From Lactobacillus kimbladii (GTDB taxonomy: Bacteria; Bacillota; Bacilli; Lactobacillales; Lactobacillaceae), in NCBI RefSeq assembly GCF_000970755.1, contig NZ_KQ034007.1, positions 572,240 to 636,239 of the forward strand: a stretch of 64,000 nt of DNA, read 5' to 3'. Shown here in pieces: positions 54,451 through 62,974 of the stretch. The notes under the pieces were generated by a model that did not search any database, was not told the DNA's origin, and was given only the letters and a program-made list of their open reading frames with translations. The position numbers were made by a program, and so were the translations under genes. Positions within the stretch are counted from its first letter, which is position 1. The number at the start of each line of letters is the position of its first letter.

Positions 54451-56256
54451 ATGTTTTTAAAAGATAACGAATCATGGAATGCAACTTATGACGTCGTGGT
54501 AATCGGTTTTGGCGGAGCAGGTGCTACAGCAGCGCGTTTTGCCGCAGATAAGGGAGCTAAAGTTCTTCTAGTTGACAGTGCGCCAGAAGGACATGAAGGT
54601 GGTAATACCAGATACTGTGGTCAGATTGTTGAAGCAGGTTATGATTATGACAAGCTCAAAAAGTATTATCAAAAAATGACTGCTCCACTTGATTTAGATG
54701 AGCAGGTGCTTGAAACTTTTGTAAAAGGGATGGTCAATTTGCCGGATTACTTTGAAAAGTATCTCGGTGGTAAAGCATTTAGCGTAAAAAATAATCCAGG
54801 TAACAAAAATGTTGCTATGTTGGCATATATGAGTGCAGAATATCCTGAATTTGAAGGGGCAGATACCAATGACGACCTGCTGGTGCATGATCAGATATTC
54901 GATGCAGCTCTTTGGAAAAAGCTGCGCCAAAACGTTTTAGACCGCAGCGATCAGATTGATGTACTTTATTCAACACCAGCAAAGCATTTAATCCAGGATC
55001 CTGATAAGACAATTATAGGTGTACAGATTGAAAATAAAGACAAGCTGTTCAATGTTCAAGCAAAAAACGGTGTAGTTTTAGCGCTAGGTGGATTTGAAAA
55101 TAACGAACAAATGGTTCAGGACTATTTAGGTGAAACTAATTTACTGCCATACGGAACGCTTTATAACAATGGCGACGGTATCAAAATGGCTATAGAAGTT
55201 GGTGCAGATTTATGGCATATGAATAATTATGAACCTGGTGGAACTGTTAATTTAGCTGCTCCTAAAGGTCAAAGAGCTCATAATATTATGGCCTGGAAAG
55301 CATTATTTGCCGGTTCACTGATCACAGTTGGCGATGATGGTACACGTTATGTAGCAGAAGACGATCCAACGCGTCATGGTCATCGCTATAATCATGGTCT
55401 TTGGAGAATCCCTTTAGCCCAAGTGCATCCTCATATGATTTTTGACCAGAAGAAATATGATGAACTATTCTCAGCTGAGAATGATGAATTTCAAAAGGAA
55501 GCTTTAACTAAAGTAGTTAAGTCAGAAACTATTGCTGACTTAGCTCAAGAAATAAAAGTTGATCCGGCAGTTTTAGAAAATACTTTGAACACATATAATT
55601 TCTTTGTTGATCAGGGAGTCGATTATCAGTGTGGACGTAAGCCAGAATCAATGGTCAAAATTGCACTTACAGGTCCGTTCTATTCTTTAGCTCAGCAACA
55701 TACGATGTTAAACACTCAAGGTGGACCACGTCGAAATGAAAATGCTGAAGTCATAGATACAGATCAGAAAGTTTTGCCACACTTATATGCTGCTGGTGAG
55801 CTGGGTCATATAGGTGCAAATCAATATAATGGCGGGGGTGACATGGCTGACTGCTTAATATTTGGTAAAATAGCCGGAGAAAATGCCGCCAAGACTAAAG
55901 ATGATCAAGTAGTCTCAGGTGCCAGTGCTAGTGAAAATAATACTGATGCTGCATTTCCTGAATCTGAAGGTAAACAAGAAGATTATTCCACTGCTGAAAA
56001 TCAATATATTGGCAAATCAACAAGCGGCATGGGCAATGAAATAGTAGTGCGAATAACAGTTGACAGTGATAAGCGTCCAACCAATATTGAAGTTTTAAAA
56101 GAAAGTGAATCTCCTGACTACGGTGAAAAAGCGATTAAGAAAATGAAACAAGAAATGCTGACTAACAAAACAGTTAATGTAGATGCTGTATCTGGAGCTT
56201 CTGCATCAAGTCGTGCATTTAAAGAGGCTGTTGAATCTGCGTTAAATCAAGCTTAG
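54451..56256 (+). CDS. flavin reductase: FAD domain then FMN-binding domain
   Basis: A 601-residue soluble protein. An FAD domain of the fumarate reductase/ketosteroid dehydrogenase family fills residues 10-480 (DVVVIGFGGAGATAARFAAD), and a C-terminal FMN-binding domain the last 90, with acceptor site DAVSGAS (Ser584) for covalent FMN from ApbE. The linker has SGASAS (489-494), a copy of that motif. The residues of the fumarate site (HHTMGG, GANR) are altered (QQHTMLNTQGG), so fumarate is doubtful. No signal peptide, so cytoplasmic. Genes of urocanate or hydroxycinnamate reductases look alike. It lies in an operon with the AraC gene and the next reductase. Confidence 0.85.
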   Translation: MFLKDNESWNATYDVVVIGFGGAGATAARFAADKGAKVLLVDSAPEGHEGGNTRYCGQIVEAGYDYDKLKKYYQKMTAPLDLDEQVLETFVKGMVNLPDYFEKYLGGKAFSVKNNPGNKNVAMLAYMSAEYPEFEGADTNDDLLVHDQIFDAALWKKLRQNVLDRSDQIDVLYSTPAKHLIQDPDKTIIGVQIENKDKLFNVQAKNGVVLALGGFENNEQMVQDYLGETNLLPYGTLYNNGDGIKMAIEVGADLWHMNNYEPGGTVNLAAPKGQRAHNIMAWKALFAGSLITVGDDGTRYVAEDDPTRHGHRYNHGLWRIPLAQVHPHMIFDQKKYDELFSAENDEFQKEALTKVVKSETIADLAQEIKVDPAVLENTLNTYNFFVDQGVDYQCGRKPESMVKIALTGPFYSLAQQHTMLNTQGGPRRNENAEVIDTDQKVLPHLYAAGELGHIGANQYNGGGDMADCLIFGKIAGENAAKTKDDQVVSGASASENNTDAAFPESEGKQEDYSTAENQYIGKSTSGMGNEIVVRITVDSDKRPTNIEVLKESESPDYGEKAIKKMKQEMLTNKTVNVDAVSGASASSRAFKEAVESALNQA

Positions 56257-56277
56257 TTTCTAACGAAAGGATAAGAA

Positions 56278-58074
56278 ATGGCAAATTTAAAAGATGGCGT
56301 TTATCAGGGACAAGGTTCTGGTAATCGTGGTGAAGTTAAGGTTTCGGTAACAGTCAAAGACAATAAAATTACGGATGTAACAATTGATCAACAGGATGAA
56401 ACTTCTGGTATAAGCACTGCTGCTTTAAAAAAAGCACCAAAGCTAATTGTTGAGCATCAGTCATATAATATTGATGCAGTCACTGGTGCAACTATTAGTT
56501 TTCAAGCTGTTCAAAAAGCAGTTAAAGACGCTGTTTCAAAGGCTGGCGATCCCAGTGGTCTTGATAAAAAGGTTGATTTGAGAAATACTGCAAAAAAGGT
56601 TAATGGTGAGGACTACCGTAACGTTAATCCAGATGATTTGCAATTTGAAGATCAAACAGATATTTTGGTAATCGGAGCGGGAGCTGCTGGTCTTTCAGCT
56701 TCTATTGCTGCTAGGCAAAAAGGTGCTGCAGTAATTTGCTTGGAATATACTTCAAGTTATATGCTGTCCGACATGACTCTGTCTGGCGGTTATTACAACG
56801 CTGGTGGGGGCACTAGTTTGCAAAAAGCCCAAGGAATAGCTGATACCAAGGAAAACTGGAATAATTATTTAAAAGCAGTTGGTCAAGGCTATGAAGATGC
56901 GGACATGAGAGAAACAATTGTTGAACATGGCGCAGAAGATTATGAATGGCTGGCTGGTGAAGTTGGTGTCAATTTTCAAGAAGTCCAAGAAATTGGCAAT
57001 GAAGAAGCAATGAAAGACTATGCGACTCCAGCAGCTAGATCTCATTTAACTGTCGAAAAAAGTGGCTATGGTTTGTCAAAGCCGCTTTACAATAAGGCAA
57101 AAGAAGTTGGCACAAAATTTATTTTTAATATTACAGCTGAGAACTTAATAACTGACGAGAATAATAATGTAGTTGGTGTACATACTAATAAGGGTAACTA
57201 CAAAGCTCAAAGTGTTGTTATTGCTACAGCAGGCTTTTCTCGTAATAAAGAAATGCTTAAGAGTTTTGCGCCTGATTTTGCTGTTGGAGAATCATATGGT
57301 TCAATCAGACAAATGGGTGATGGTATCACTATGGGCGCTGAAATTGGCGCTAAGTTAAAAGATATGTGGATGCCAATAGCAAACTCAATTGGCACTCAAT
57401 CCGGCGATAATGTATGTATCGGTCCTCTGTGTACTGCCTGGACAAAGCCTTACATTTGGGTAGGCACAGATGCTAAAAGACACTTTAGGGAAGATATGTA
57501 TTTTGAATATGCCTCTAAGAAAATCGCAAGTCTTGATCAAGGCTACGTTTGGTTAATTTTTGATGAAGGCATGGCAAATGAAATGCCAGCTGCTTTTTCA
57601 GCACCAGCTCCGTCACCACATTTAAAACGTGAGGTAGAAGATGGTTACTTCAAGAAAGCTGATACGATAAAAGAATTAGCTCAGCAGATTAACCTAAATC
57701 CGGAGGTATTAGAGAAAACAATTAAAAAGTGGAATAATGACATTATTAAAGGAGAAGATACAGAATTTGGTCGTCAAAAAGATTTAACAGCTTTTAAAGC
57801 ACCATTTTATGCTGCTAAACTGGCTCCTTCAACACCTGACATGGCAGGTGGATTAGCTATTAACACCAAAGCAGAAGTTCTGGACAATTTTGATAAAAAG
57901 ATAAACAATCTTTATGCTGCAGGAAGTACTACAGGTGGTTGGCGCGGAATGACTTATCCTGGATGTGGAATGGGCATTACTAATGCTGTTGTTTTTGGAA
58001 GAATAGCTGGAGAAAGTGCGGCAGCCAATGTCAAAGCGGAGGCTGATACGAGTTCAGCTGCCTCTCAAAGTTAG
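56278..58074 (+). CDS. flavin reductase: FMN-binding domain then FAD domain
   Basis: A 598-residue soluble protein. An N-terminal FMN-binding domain (about 1-95) has the acceptor motif DAVTGAT (Thr72). The FAD domain (about 120-580) begins DILVIGAGAAGLSASIAARQ. It thus has the reverse order of domains from its neighbour. The C-terminal GGWRGMTYPGCGMGIT motif replaces the usual GANR region, and the arginine of fumarate reductases may be in DAKRHFREDM. A Ser/Ala tail closes it. The pair probably work together on one substrate, taking electrons from NADH-linked donors. GAAAGG precedes ATG; 21 bases separate the two genes. Confidence 0.85.
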   Translation: MANLKDGVYQGQGSGNRGEVKVSVTVKDNKITDVTIDQQDETSGISTAALKKAPKLIVEHQSYNIDAVTGATISFQAVQKAVKDAVSKAGDPSGLDKKVDLRNTAKKVNGEDYRNVNPDDLQFEDQTDILVIGAGAAGLSASIAARQKGAAVICLEYTSSYMLSDMTLSGGYYNAGGGTSLQKAQGIADTKENWNNYLKAVGQGYEDADMRETIVEHGAEDYEWLAGEVGVNFQEVQEIGNEEAMKDYATPAARSHLTVEKSGYGLSKPLYNKAKEVGTKFIFNITAENLITDENNNVVGVHTNKGNYKAQSVVIATAGFSRNKEMLKSFAPDFAVGESYGSIRQMGDGITMGAEIGAKLKDMWMPIANSIGTQSGDNVCIGPLCTAWTKPYIWVGTDAKRHFREDMYFEYASKKIASLDQGYVWLIFDEGMANEMPAAFSAPAPSPHLKREVEDGYFKKADTIKELAQQINLNPEVLEKTIKKWNNDIIKGEDTEFGRQKDLTAFKAPFYAAKLAPSTPDMAGGLAINTKAEVLDNFDKKINNLYAAGSTTGGWRGMTYPGCGMGITNAVVFGRIAGESAAANVKAEADTSSAASQS

Positions 58075-58096
58075 TTTTTATATCTTACAGATTAAT

Positions 58097-58129
58097 CAGA
58101 ACTGGATTCATTTGAACCCAGTTCTTTTT
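58097..58129 (+). terminator. terminator of the flavin reductase operon
   Basis: AGAACTGG and CCAGTTCT frame an inner TTCA/TGAA pairing; a T tract follows. Confidence 0.8.
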
Positions 58130-58240
58130 ATATTAAATAACAGTTTTTTGTTAAAAAATACTTGTATTCAATTAACCTAATTTGTGCATTTTTATTCCAC
58201 CTTGTATAATTAAGACAACTATAAATGAAAGTAGCCGACT

Positions 58241-59395
58241 ATGTTTAAAATTATTGTTGAATTATTCTTTTTAGTGATTATACAAGCTGCGATCACGCCT
58301 TTTATTAGGAGATTGGCTTTTGTATTAGGTGCAGTCGACATTCCAAATAAAAGAAGGGTAAATAAGAAGCCAATGCCAACTTTAGGCGGATTGGGTATTT
58401 TTGTGACCTTTAATATTGGTGCTTTTGTTTTATTGCGGGAGCAATTCCCAACGCATGAGGCTTTTAGCATACTTTTAGGATCCAGTGTGATTGTCTTGAC
58501 TGGTATAATTGACGATATTATGGAGCTAAAGCCAAGGCAAAAAATGTTTGGTATATTTATTGGCGCTCTAGTAATTTATTTTCTTGCCGGCATCAGGATG
58601 AACGTCTTAAATTTGCCCTTTCTTAATAAACAAATACAATTAGGCTGGTGGAGTTTACCAATTACTATTTTTTGGATATTGGCCTTAACTAATGCAGTTG
58701 ATTTAATTGATGGTCTTGATGGCCTGGCCGATGGGGTTTCGATGATTTCACTTATTACCATGGGGATCGTTGGTTATTTCTTTCTGCATACCGGTCAACT
58801 ATACATACCTATTGGTTGTTTTATGCTTGCTGCATGTCTATTGGGATTTTTGCCTTATAACTTTAATCCCGCAAAAATATTTTTGGGTGATACAGGGGCG
58901 TTATATATTGGCTTTATGATTGCGGTATTTTCACTTAAAGGTTTAAAAAATGTAACTTTTATTTCTCTGTTAGTACCGGTCACTATTTTAGGCGTTCCAA
59001 TTACAGATACAATTTATGCCATGATTCGGCGCAAATTAAATAACCGTCCTGTTTCGCAAGCAGATAAGCACCATTTGCATCATCAACTAATGAAAATGGG
59101 TTTGACCCACAGACAAACGGTTTTAACGATTTATGCTTTATCACTTATTTTTTCATTCATTTCTCTCTTGTTTTTATTGTCACCAATGTGGGGGATGTGG
59201 GTTTTAATTGCAGGTCTGGCAGTTGCATTAGAGTTTTTTGTGGAATCCATTGGACTTTTAGGAGAAAAATACAAACCGCTTATGAATTTGACACAAAAAC
59301 TGATTAATTCTCGGAGTAAAAAAGATCCCACGGTGGAAGTTTGGCACCTTGGGCAAGACAAACCTGAACAATTAAAAAAGAAAAAGAAAGATTAG
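58241..59395 (+). CDS. tagO: undecaprenyl-phosphate N-acetylglucosaminyl 1-phosphate transferase
   Basis: A 384-residue MraY/WecA-type enzyme with about eleven membrane segments. Motifs: RRVNKKPMPTLGG, the Asp pair GIIDDIMELKPRQK, DLIDGLDGLADG and IFLGDTGALYIG, with HLHHQLMKMG near the end. It attaches GlcNAc phosphate to undecaprenyl phosphate and starts wall teichoic acid or polysaccharide synthesis. UDP-ManNAc for the linkage comes from the epimerase at 7315. A weak ribosome site (GAAAG) precedes ATG. Confidence 0.93.
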   Translation: MFKIIVELFFLVIIQAAITPFIRRLAFVLGAVDIPNKRRVNKKPMPTLGGLGIFVTFNIGAFVLLREQFPTHEAFSILLGSSVIVLTGIIDDIMELKPRQKMFGIFIGALVIYFLAGIRMNVLNLPFLNKQIQLGWWSLPITIFWILALTNAVDLIDGLDGLADGVSMISLITMGIVGYFFLHTGQLYIPIGCFMLAACLLGFLPYNFNPAKIFLGDTGALYIGFMIAVFSLKGLKNVTFISLLVPVTILGVPITDTIYAMIRRKLNNRPVSQADKHHLHHQLMKMGLTHRQTVLTIYALSLIFSFISLLFLLSPMWGMWVLIAGLAVALEFFVESIGLLGEKYKPLMNLTQKLINSRSKKDPTVEVWHLGQDKPEQLKKKKKD

Positions 59396-59461
59396 GCTTG
59401 GCAGATACTGACAAAAGATACTAGTTTAAAGGTCAATTTGACTATTGCCGAAATTAGCAAG

Positions 59462-59508
59462 AAAAAAGAAGACAAATTCCTTAAATGTGGATTGTCTTCT
59501 TCTTTTGT
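59462..59508. terminator. terminator between tagO and the YigZ gene
   Basis: AAGAAGACAA and TTGTCTTCTT form a 10-bp stem with A and T runs on both sides, between convergent genes. Confidence 0.75.
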
Positions 59509-59528
59509 ATAGTTATTGAATTATGTTT

Positions 59529-60191
59529 TTACTGATCATGATAGTTATGTTGAGTGACAACGACTTCGTTATATCTTTTGGGAAGAAAAATAAACTGTAC
59601 TTTGCCGGACAAAATATTGGTGAGATCCTTCTCTAATTCCTTTAATTTGTCTTCATCAATGTAAATTGAAATTGTCACGCTGACGCCATAGTCAATATTG
59701 GCAATAAAAATTTTTTGTTGTTTAAGATAATGCTGGACCTCATCGAATTTATTATAATCGACTTCGAATTTAACACCTTGTTGCTGAACGCGTTTAACTA
59801 CACCCAAGGCTTCGGCTGCCTTAGTCACACTATTAGAATATGCACGGATCAATCCTCCAGCTCCCAGTTTTATTCCGCCAAAATAGCGTGTAACTACTGC
59901 AGTGACATTTTTAAGTTTCATTAACTGCAAGGCTTTTAATTCTGGTACTCCCGCAGTACCAGAAGGTTCACCGTTGTCGCTAGCTTTAACATGCTCATCG
60001 TTTAAACCAATGGTGTAAGCAAACGTATTATGAGTGGCATCACGGTATTTGCTAGAAACAGTGGCAATTGCTTTTTCAGCTTCTTCAATAGTTGAGGTCC
60101 GTATTAAAGTCGTAATAAAGCGACTTTTTTTAATCGTTAATTCGTGATTGCCATTTTCTTTAATGGTCAAATAATTTTCTTTTTCATTCAA
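59529..60191 (-). CDS. YigZ family protein (IMPACT-type)
   Basis: A 220-residue protein of the UPF0029/YigZ family. The N-terminal IMPACT domain has SRFITTLIRTS, SDNGEPSGTAGVPEL and VTRYFGGIKLGAGGLIRAYS; a C-terminal ferredoxin-like domain follows. The role is unknown, possibly linked to translation control. TTG at 60191 is chosen, with AAAGGG nine bases upstream; no ATG lies in a better place. It is divergent from comFA. Confidence 0.88.
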   Translation of the reverse strand: MNEKENYLTIKENGNHELTIKKSRFITTLIRTSTIEEAEKAIATVSSKYRDATHNTFAYTIGLNDEHVKASDNGEPSGTAGVPELKALQLMKLKNVTAVVTRYFGGIKLGAGGLIRAYSNSVTKAAEALGVVKRVQQQGVKFEVDYNKFDEVQHYLKQQKIFIANIDYGVSVTISIYIDEDKLKELEKDLTNILSGKVQFIFLPKRYNEVVVTQHNYHDQ

Positions 60192-60232
60192 AAAAATCAG
60201 CCCTTTTTGCGTATTTATCATTGGAGGACAAA

Positions 60233-61516
60233 ATGGAAAGTATTTCAAATCTTGCAGGCCGCCAATGGCTTAGTAGTCAAATGGATTTTAGCACAAAGGA
60301 TGGTTTAACCAAAGTCGAGGCAATTAAAAATGGTCGTTGCTTGCGCTGCAATGCCAATGTTTATGCCCAATTGCCAAGTGGCAAAAAATATTGCAGAGCT
60401 TGCATTGGTCTGGGAAGAATTGTGGAAGGCGATTATTTAGTTCGCAATGAACAAGAAATAAATTTCTCGATCAAAGCAAATGGTGGATTAACCTGGGAGG
60501 GTGAACTAACCTCACTACAGGCTGAAATTGCACGTAAATTAACTGAAAATTATGTTGATGGTCGCGATTCACTAGTTCATGCTGTAACCGGTGCAGGTAA
60601 AACAGAAATGTTATTTCCTTTGATAGCACATTGCTTGGCAGAAGGAAAAAGATGTTGTATAGCCACGCCAAGAATTGATGTGGTAAACGAATTATATCCG
60701 CGTTTTCAAAAAGCTTTTAGTAAAATTAAGATCGGTAAATATCATGGGCGTGAGTATCAAGAGCCAGGACTAGAGCAATTAACTATTTGTACAACACACC
60801 AATTATTAAAATTTTTTCATGCTTTTGATTTACTTGTGATTGATGAAGCTGATTCTTTTCCCTATGTCCATAATTCAGAATTACATTTTGCAGCAACGAA
60901 TGCGGTTAATGATGGCGGTCAACGCGTTTACTTAACCGCAACGCCTACTAAAGATTTATTGGTATCTGTAGAAAAAGGTAAATTGCGCAAACTAAAGTTG
61001 AAAAGAAGGTTCCATGGAAATCTTTTACCTGTACCAAAAGAAAAATTGTTTCTCCGTCCCTTTCTGAGCCAAAACAAAATTAATGTCAGACTCATTAAAG
61101 AAATTGTGAAAGTTATAGAAGCAGGCCACCCATTACTGCTTTTTGTACCTCGGATTGACCAAATAAATATTTATATAGATGCCTTGAAAAAAGAGCCGAA
61201 ATTTAGTCAGATTAGGATTTCTGGAGTTCATGCAAATGATACTAATAGAATTGAAAAGGTTGAAAAGTTTCGGGCGGGAAAAATTCAGCTGTTAGTGACA
61301 ACTACAATATTAGAACGAGGCGTTACTTTTAACCATGTCTGGGTAATTGTTGTTCAAGCGGATGATAAAATTTATTCTGCATCGAGCCTAGTACAAATAG
61401 CTGGCAGAGTGGGTCGAGCTAAAACTGATCCCAGTGGTTTAATATTATTTTGTTATCATAAATACACTAAAAGTATTCGTGATGCGATGAAACAAATTCG
61501 TGAGATGAACAAATGA
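60233..61516 (+). CDS. comFA: ComFA, DNA uptake helicase
   Basis: A 427-residue DNA-dependent ATPase for import of single-stranded DNA in competence. A four-Cys zinc motif (CLRCNANVYAQ and YCRAC) sits at about 35-60; Walker A VTGAGKTEM, motif II IDEAD and motif VI QIAGRVGRAK follow. ATG at 60233 after GGAGG. The overlap with comFC is 4 bases, and hpf and secA follow as usual in lactobacilli. Competence in this group is not commonly seen, but the gene is intact. Confidence 0.93.
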   Translation: MESISNLAGRQWLSSQMDFSTKDGLTKVEAIKNGRCLRCNANVYAQLPSGKKYCRACIGLGRIVEGDYLVRNEQEINFSIKANGGLTWEGELTSLQAEIARKLTENYVDGRDSLVHAVTGAGKTEMLFPLIAHCLAEGKRCCIATPRIDVVNELYPRFQKAFSKIKIGKYHGREYQEPGLEQLTICTTHQLLKFFHAFDLLVIDEADSFPYVHNSELHFAATNAVNDGGQRVYLTATPTKDLLVSVEKGKLRKLKLKRRFHGNLLPVPKEKLFLRPFLSQNKINVRLIKEIVKVIEAGHPLLLFVPRIDQINIYIDALKKEPKFSQIRISGVHANDTNRIEKVEKFRAGKIQLLVTTTILERGVTFNHVWVIVVQADDKIYSASSLVQIAGRVGRAKTDPSGLILFCYHKYTKSIRDAMKQIREMNK

Positions 61517-62202
61517 AAAAATGCATACTGTGTGGTCAGCTTTTTGTTGCTAAAGTGTCATTTATCCAATTATTTTCTTGGCACAAACAGGAAACCAAAT
61601 GTATTTGCTCTAATTGTCAAAGTAAATATATGCGCATCCCTGACAAACATTGTCCAAATTGTTTTGGTAAGTTGAGCCAAAATAAATTTTGTTTAGATTG
61701 TATTAATTGGCAGAAAATCTATGGAAAAAAATTACTAAAAAATCATTCCTTATATTTATATAATGAAGCTTTTCATGATTTAATGGTTAATTATAAGAGG
61801 TATGGTGATTATGCTTTGCACAAAGTATTAGAGGAATTATGTCGGGAAGATTTAACTAAACGTCAAGCAGACCTCTATGTTCCTGTGCCCACTTCTCCAG
61901 AGCATCTTGAACAAAGACAGTTTGATACTATCAGTTCAATTTATAGTAATCTGGTTTCATTAACCTGTGTATTGGGTAAAAAAGCAGGGCTAAGTGCACA
62001 AGGAGAAAAAAATCGCGCTGAAAGATTAAGAAGTGAGCAAAGTTTTTTTGTTAAGAAAAACTTTACGATTAATTTGAAGAAATACAAGATACTTTTATTA
62101 GATGATATATATACTACGGGCAGAACGCTTTATCATGCACGGGATGCGTTGGCAGAAGTTTTTCCTAATGCAAAAATTAGTAGTTTTACCTTATGCAGAT
62201 AA
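61513..62202 (+). CDS. comFC: ComFC, phosphoribosyltransferase-like competence protein
   Basis: A 229-residue protein with an N-terminal zinc region (CILCGQLF, CICSNCQ, CPNCFG, FCLDC) and a type I phosphoribosyltransferase domain with the PRPP loop ILLLDDIYTTGRT near residue 200. It works with ComFA in DNA uptake. ATG overlaps the stop of comFA. Confidence 0.93.
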   Translation: MKKCILCGQLFVAKVSFIQLFSWHKQETKCICSNCQSKYMRIPDKHCPNCFGKLSQNKFCLDCINWQKIYGKKLLKNHSLYLYNEAFHDLMVNYKRYGDYALHKVLEELCREDLTKRQADLYVPVPTSPEHLEQRQFDTISSIYSNLVSLTCVLGKKAGLSAQGEKNRAERLRSEQSFFVKKNFTINLKKYKILLLDDIYTTGRTLYHARDALAEVFPNAKISSFTLCR

Positions 62203-62230
62203 AACTAAATTGTTCAGCGCTTTCATGTTT

Positions 62231-62250
62231 TGCTATAATTTTGCTATAAT
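62231..62250 (+). promoter_or_regulatory. tandem extended -10 promoters of hpf
   Basis: TGCTATAAT occurs twice, at 62231-62239 and 62242-62250, exactly 11 bases apart. Each is a perfect extended -10 (TGnTATAAT). TTGTTC at 62210-62215 could be the -35 for the first. Confidence 0.65.
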
Positions 62251-62295
62251 ATAGGTAACATAAGACTGCATAAGCAGTTGAAAGGAGAATCTCAT

Positions 62296-62844
62296 ATGTT
62301 AAAGTATAATGTCCGTGGTGAAAATATTGAGGTAACTGATGCTTTAAGAAGTTACGTAGAAAAACGCCTAAAAAAATTAGAGAAGTATTTTGATTTGAAT
62401 CAAGATATGATTGCACATGTAAATTTAAAGGTGTATCGTGATCACAAGGCTAAAGTTGAGGTAACTATACCACTGCCATACTTAGTATTGAGAGCTGAAG
62501 AAACTACTGACGACATGTATCGCAGTATTGATTTTGTTTCTGAAAAACTTGAAAGACAAATTAGAAAATATAAGACCCGTGTGAACCGTAAGAGTCGTGA
62601 AAAAGGCATTAATGACTTCTTTGTTGAAAGTGCCGAAGAAGAAACCAAAGACAAAGAGAGTAAAGAATTTTCTATTGTGCGCAATAAGCAAATCGGCTTA
62701 AAACCTATGAGTCCTGAAGAAGCTATTTTGCAAATGAATATGCTTGAGCATGACTTCTTTGTTTTCCAAGACGGTGAAACTAACGGCACAAGTGTTGTCT
62801 ATCGTAGAAATGATGGCCGTTATGGTTTGATTGAAACAAAATAA
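62296..62844 (+). CDS. hpf: long-form ribosome hibernation promoting factor
   Basis: A 182-residue HPF. The N-terminal domain (about 1-100) binds the 30S mRNA channel; NIEVTDALRSYVEKRLKKLEKYF is its start. A short acidic linker follows, and the C-terminal domain (about 122-182; IVRNKQIGLKPMSPEEAILQMNML) dimerises to make 100S ribosomes. ATG at 62296 follows AAAGGAG. Two overlapping promoters suggest strong expression, as expected in stationary phase. Confidence 0.95.
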   Translation: MLKYNVRGENIEVTDALRSYVEKRLKKLEKYFDLNQDMIAHVNLKVYRDHKAKVEVTIPLPYLVLRAEETTDDMYRSIDFVSEKLERQIRKYKTRVNRKSREKGINDFFVESAEEETKDKESKEFSIVRNKQIGLKPMSPEEAILQMNMLEHDFFVFQDGETNGTSVVYRRNDGRYGLIETK

Positions 62845-62864
62845 GAACAGTATTATCAAACAAG

Positions 62865-62893
62865 GGCCCCACATTTAGTGTGAGGTTTTTGTT
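62865..62893 (+). terminator. terminator of hpf
   Basis: CCCCACA and TGTGAGG form a 7-bp stem with one mismatch, then TTTTTG. Confidence 0.55.
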
Positions 62894-62974
62894 TTGTTTA
62901 TTTTTCATTTGGCGTCAATCATGGTAAAATTATCATGTGTTTTTATACTTTAACTACATATAAGGATCGATTAA

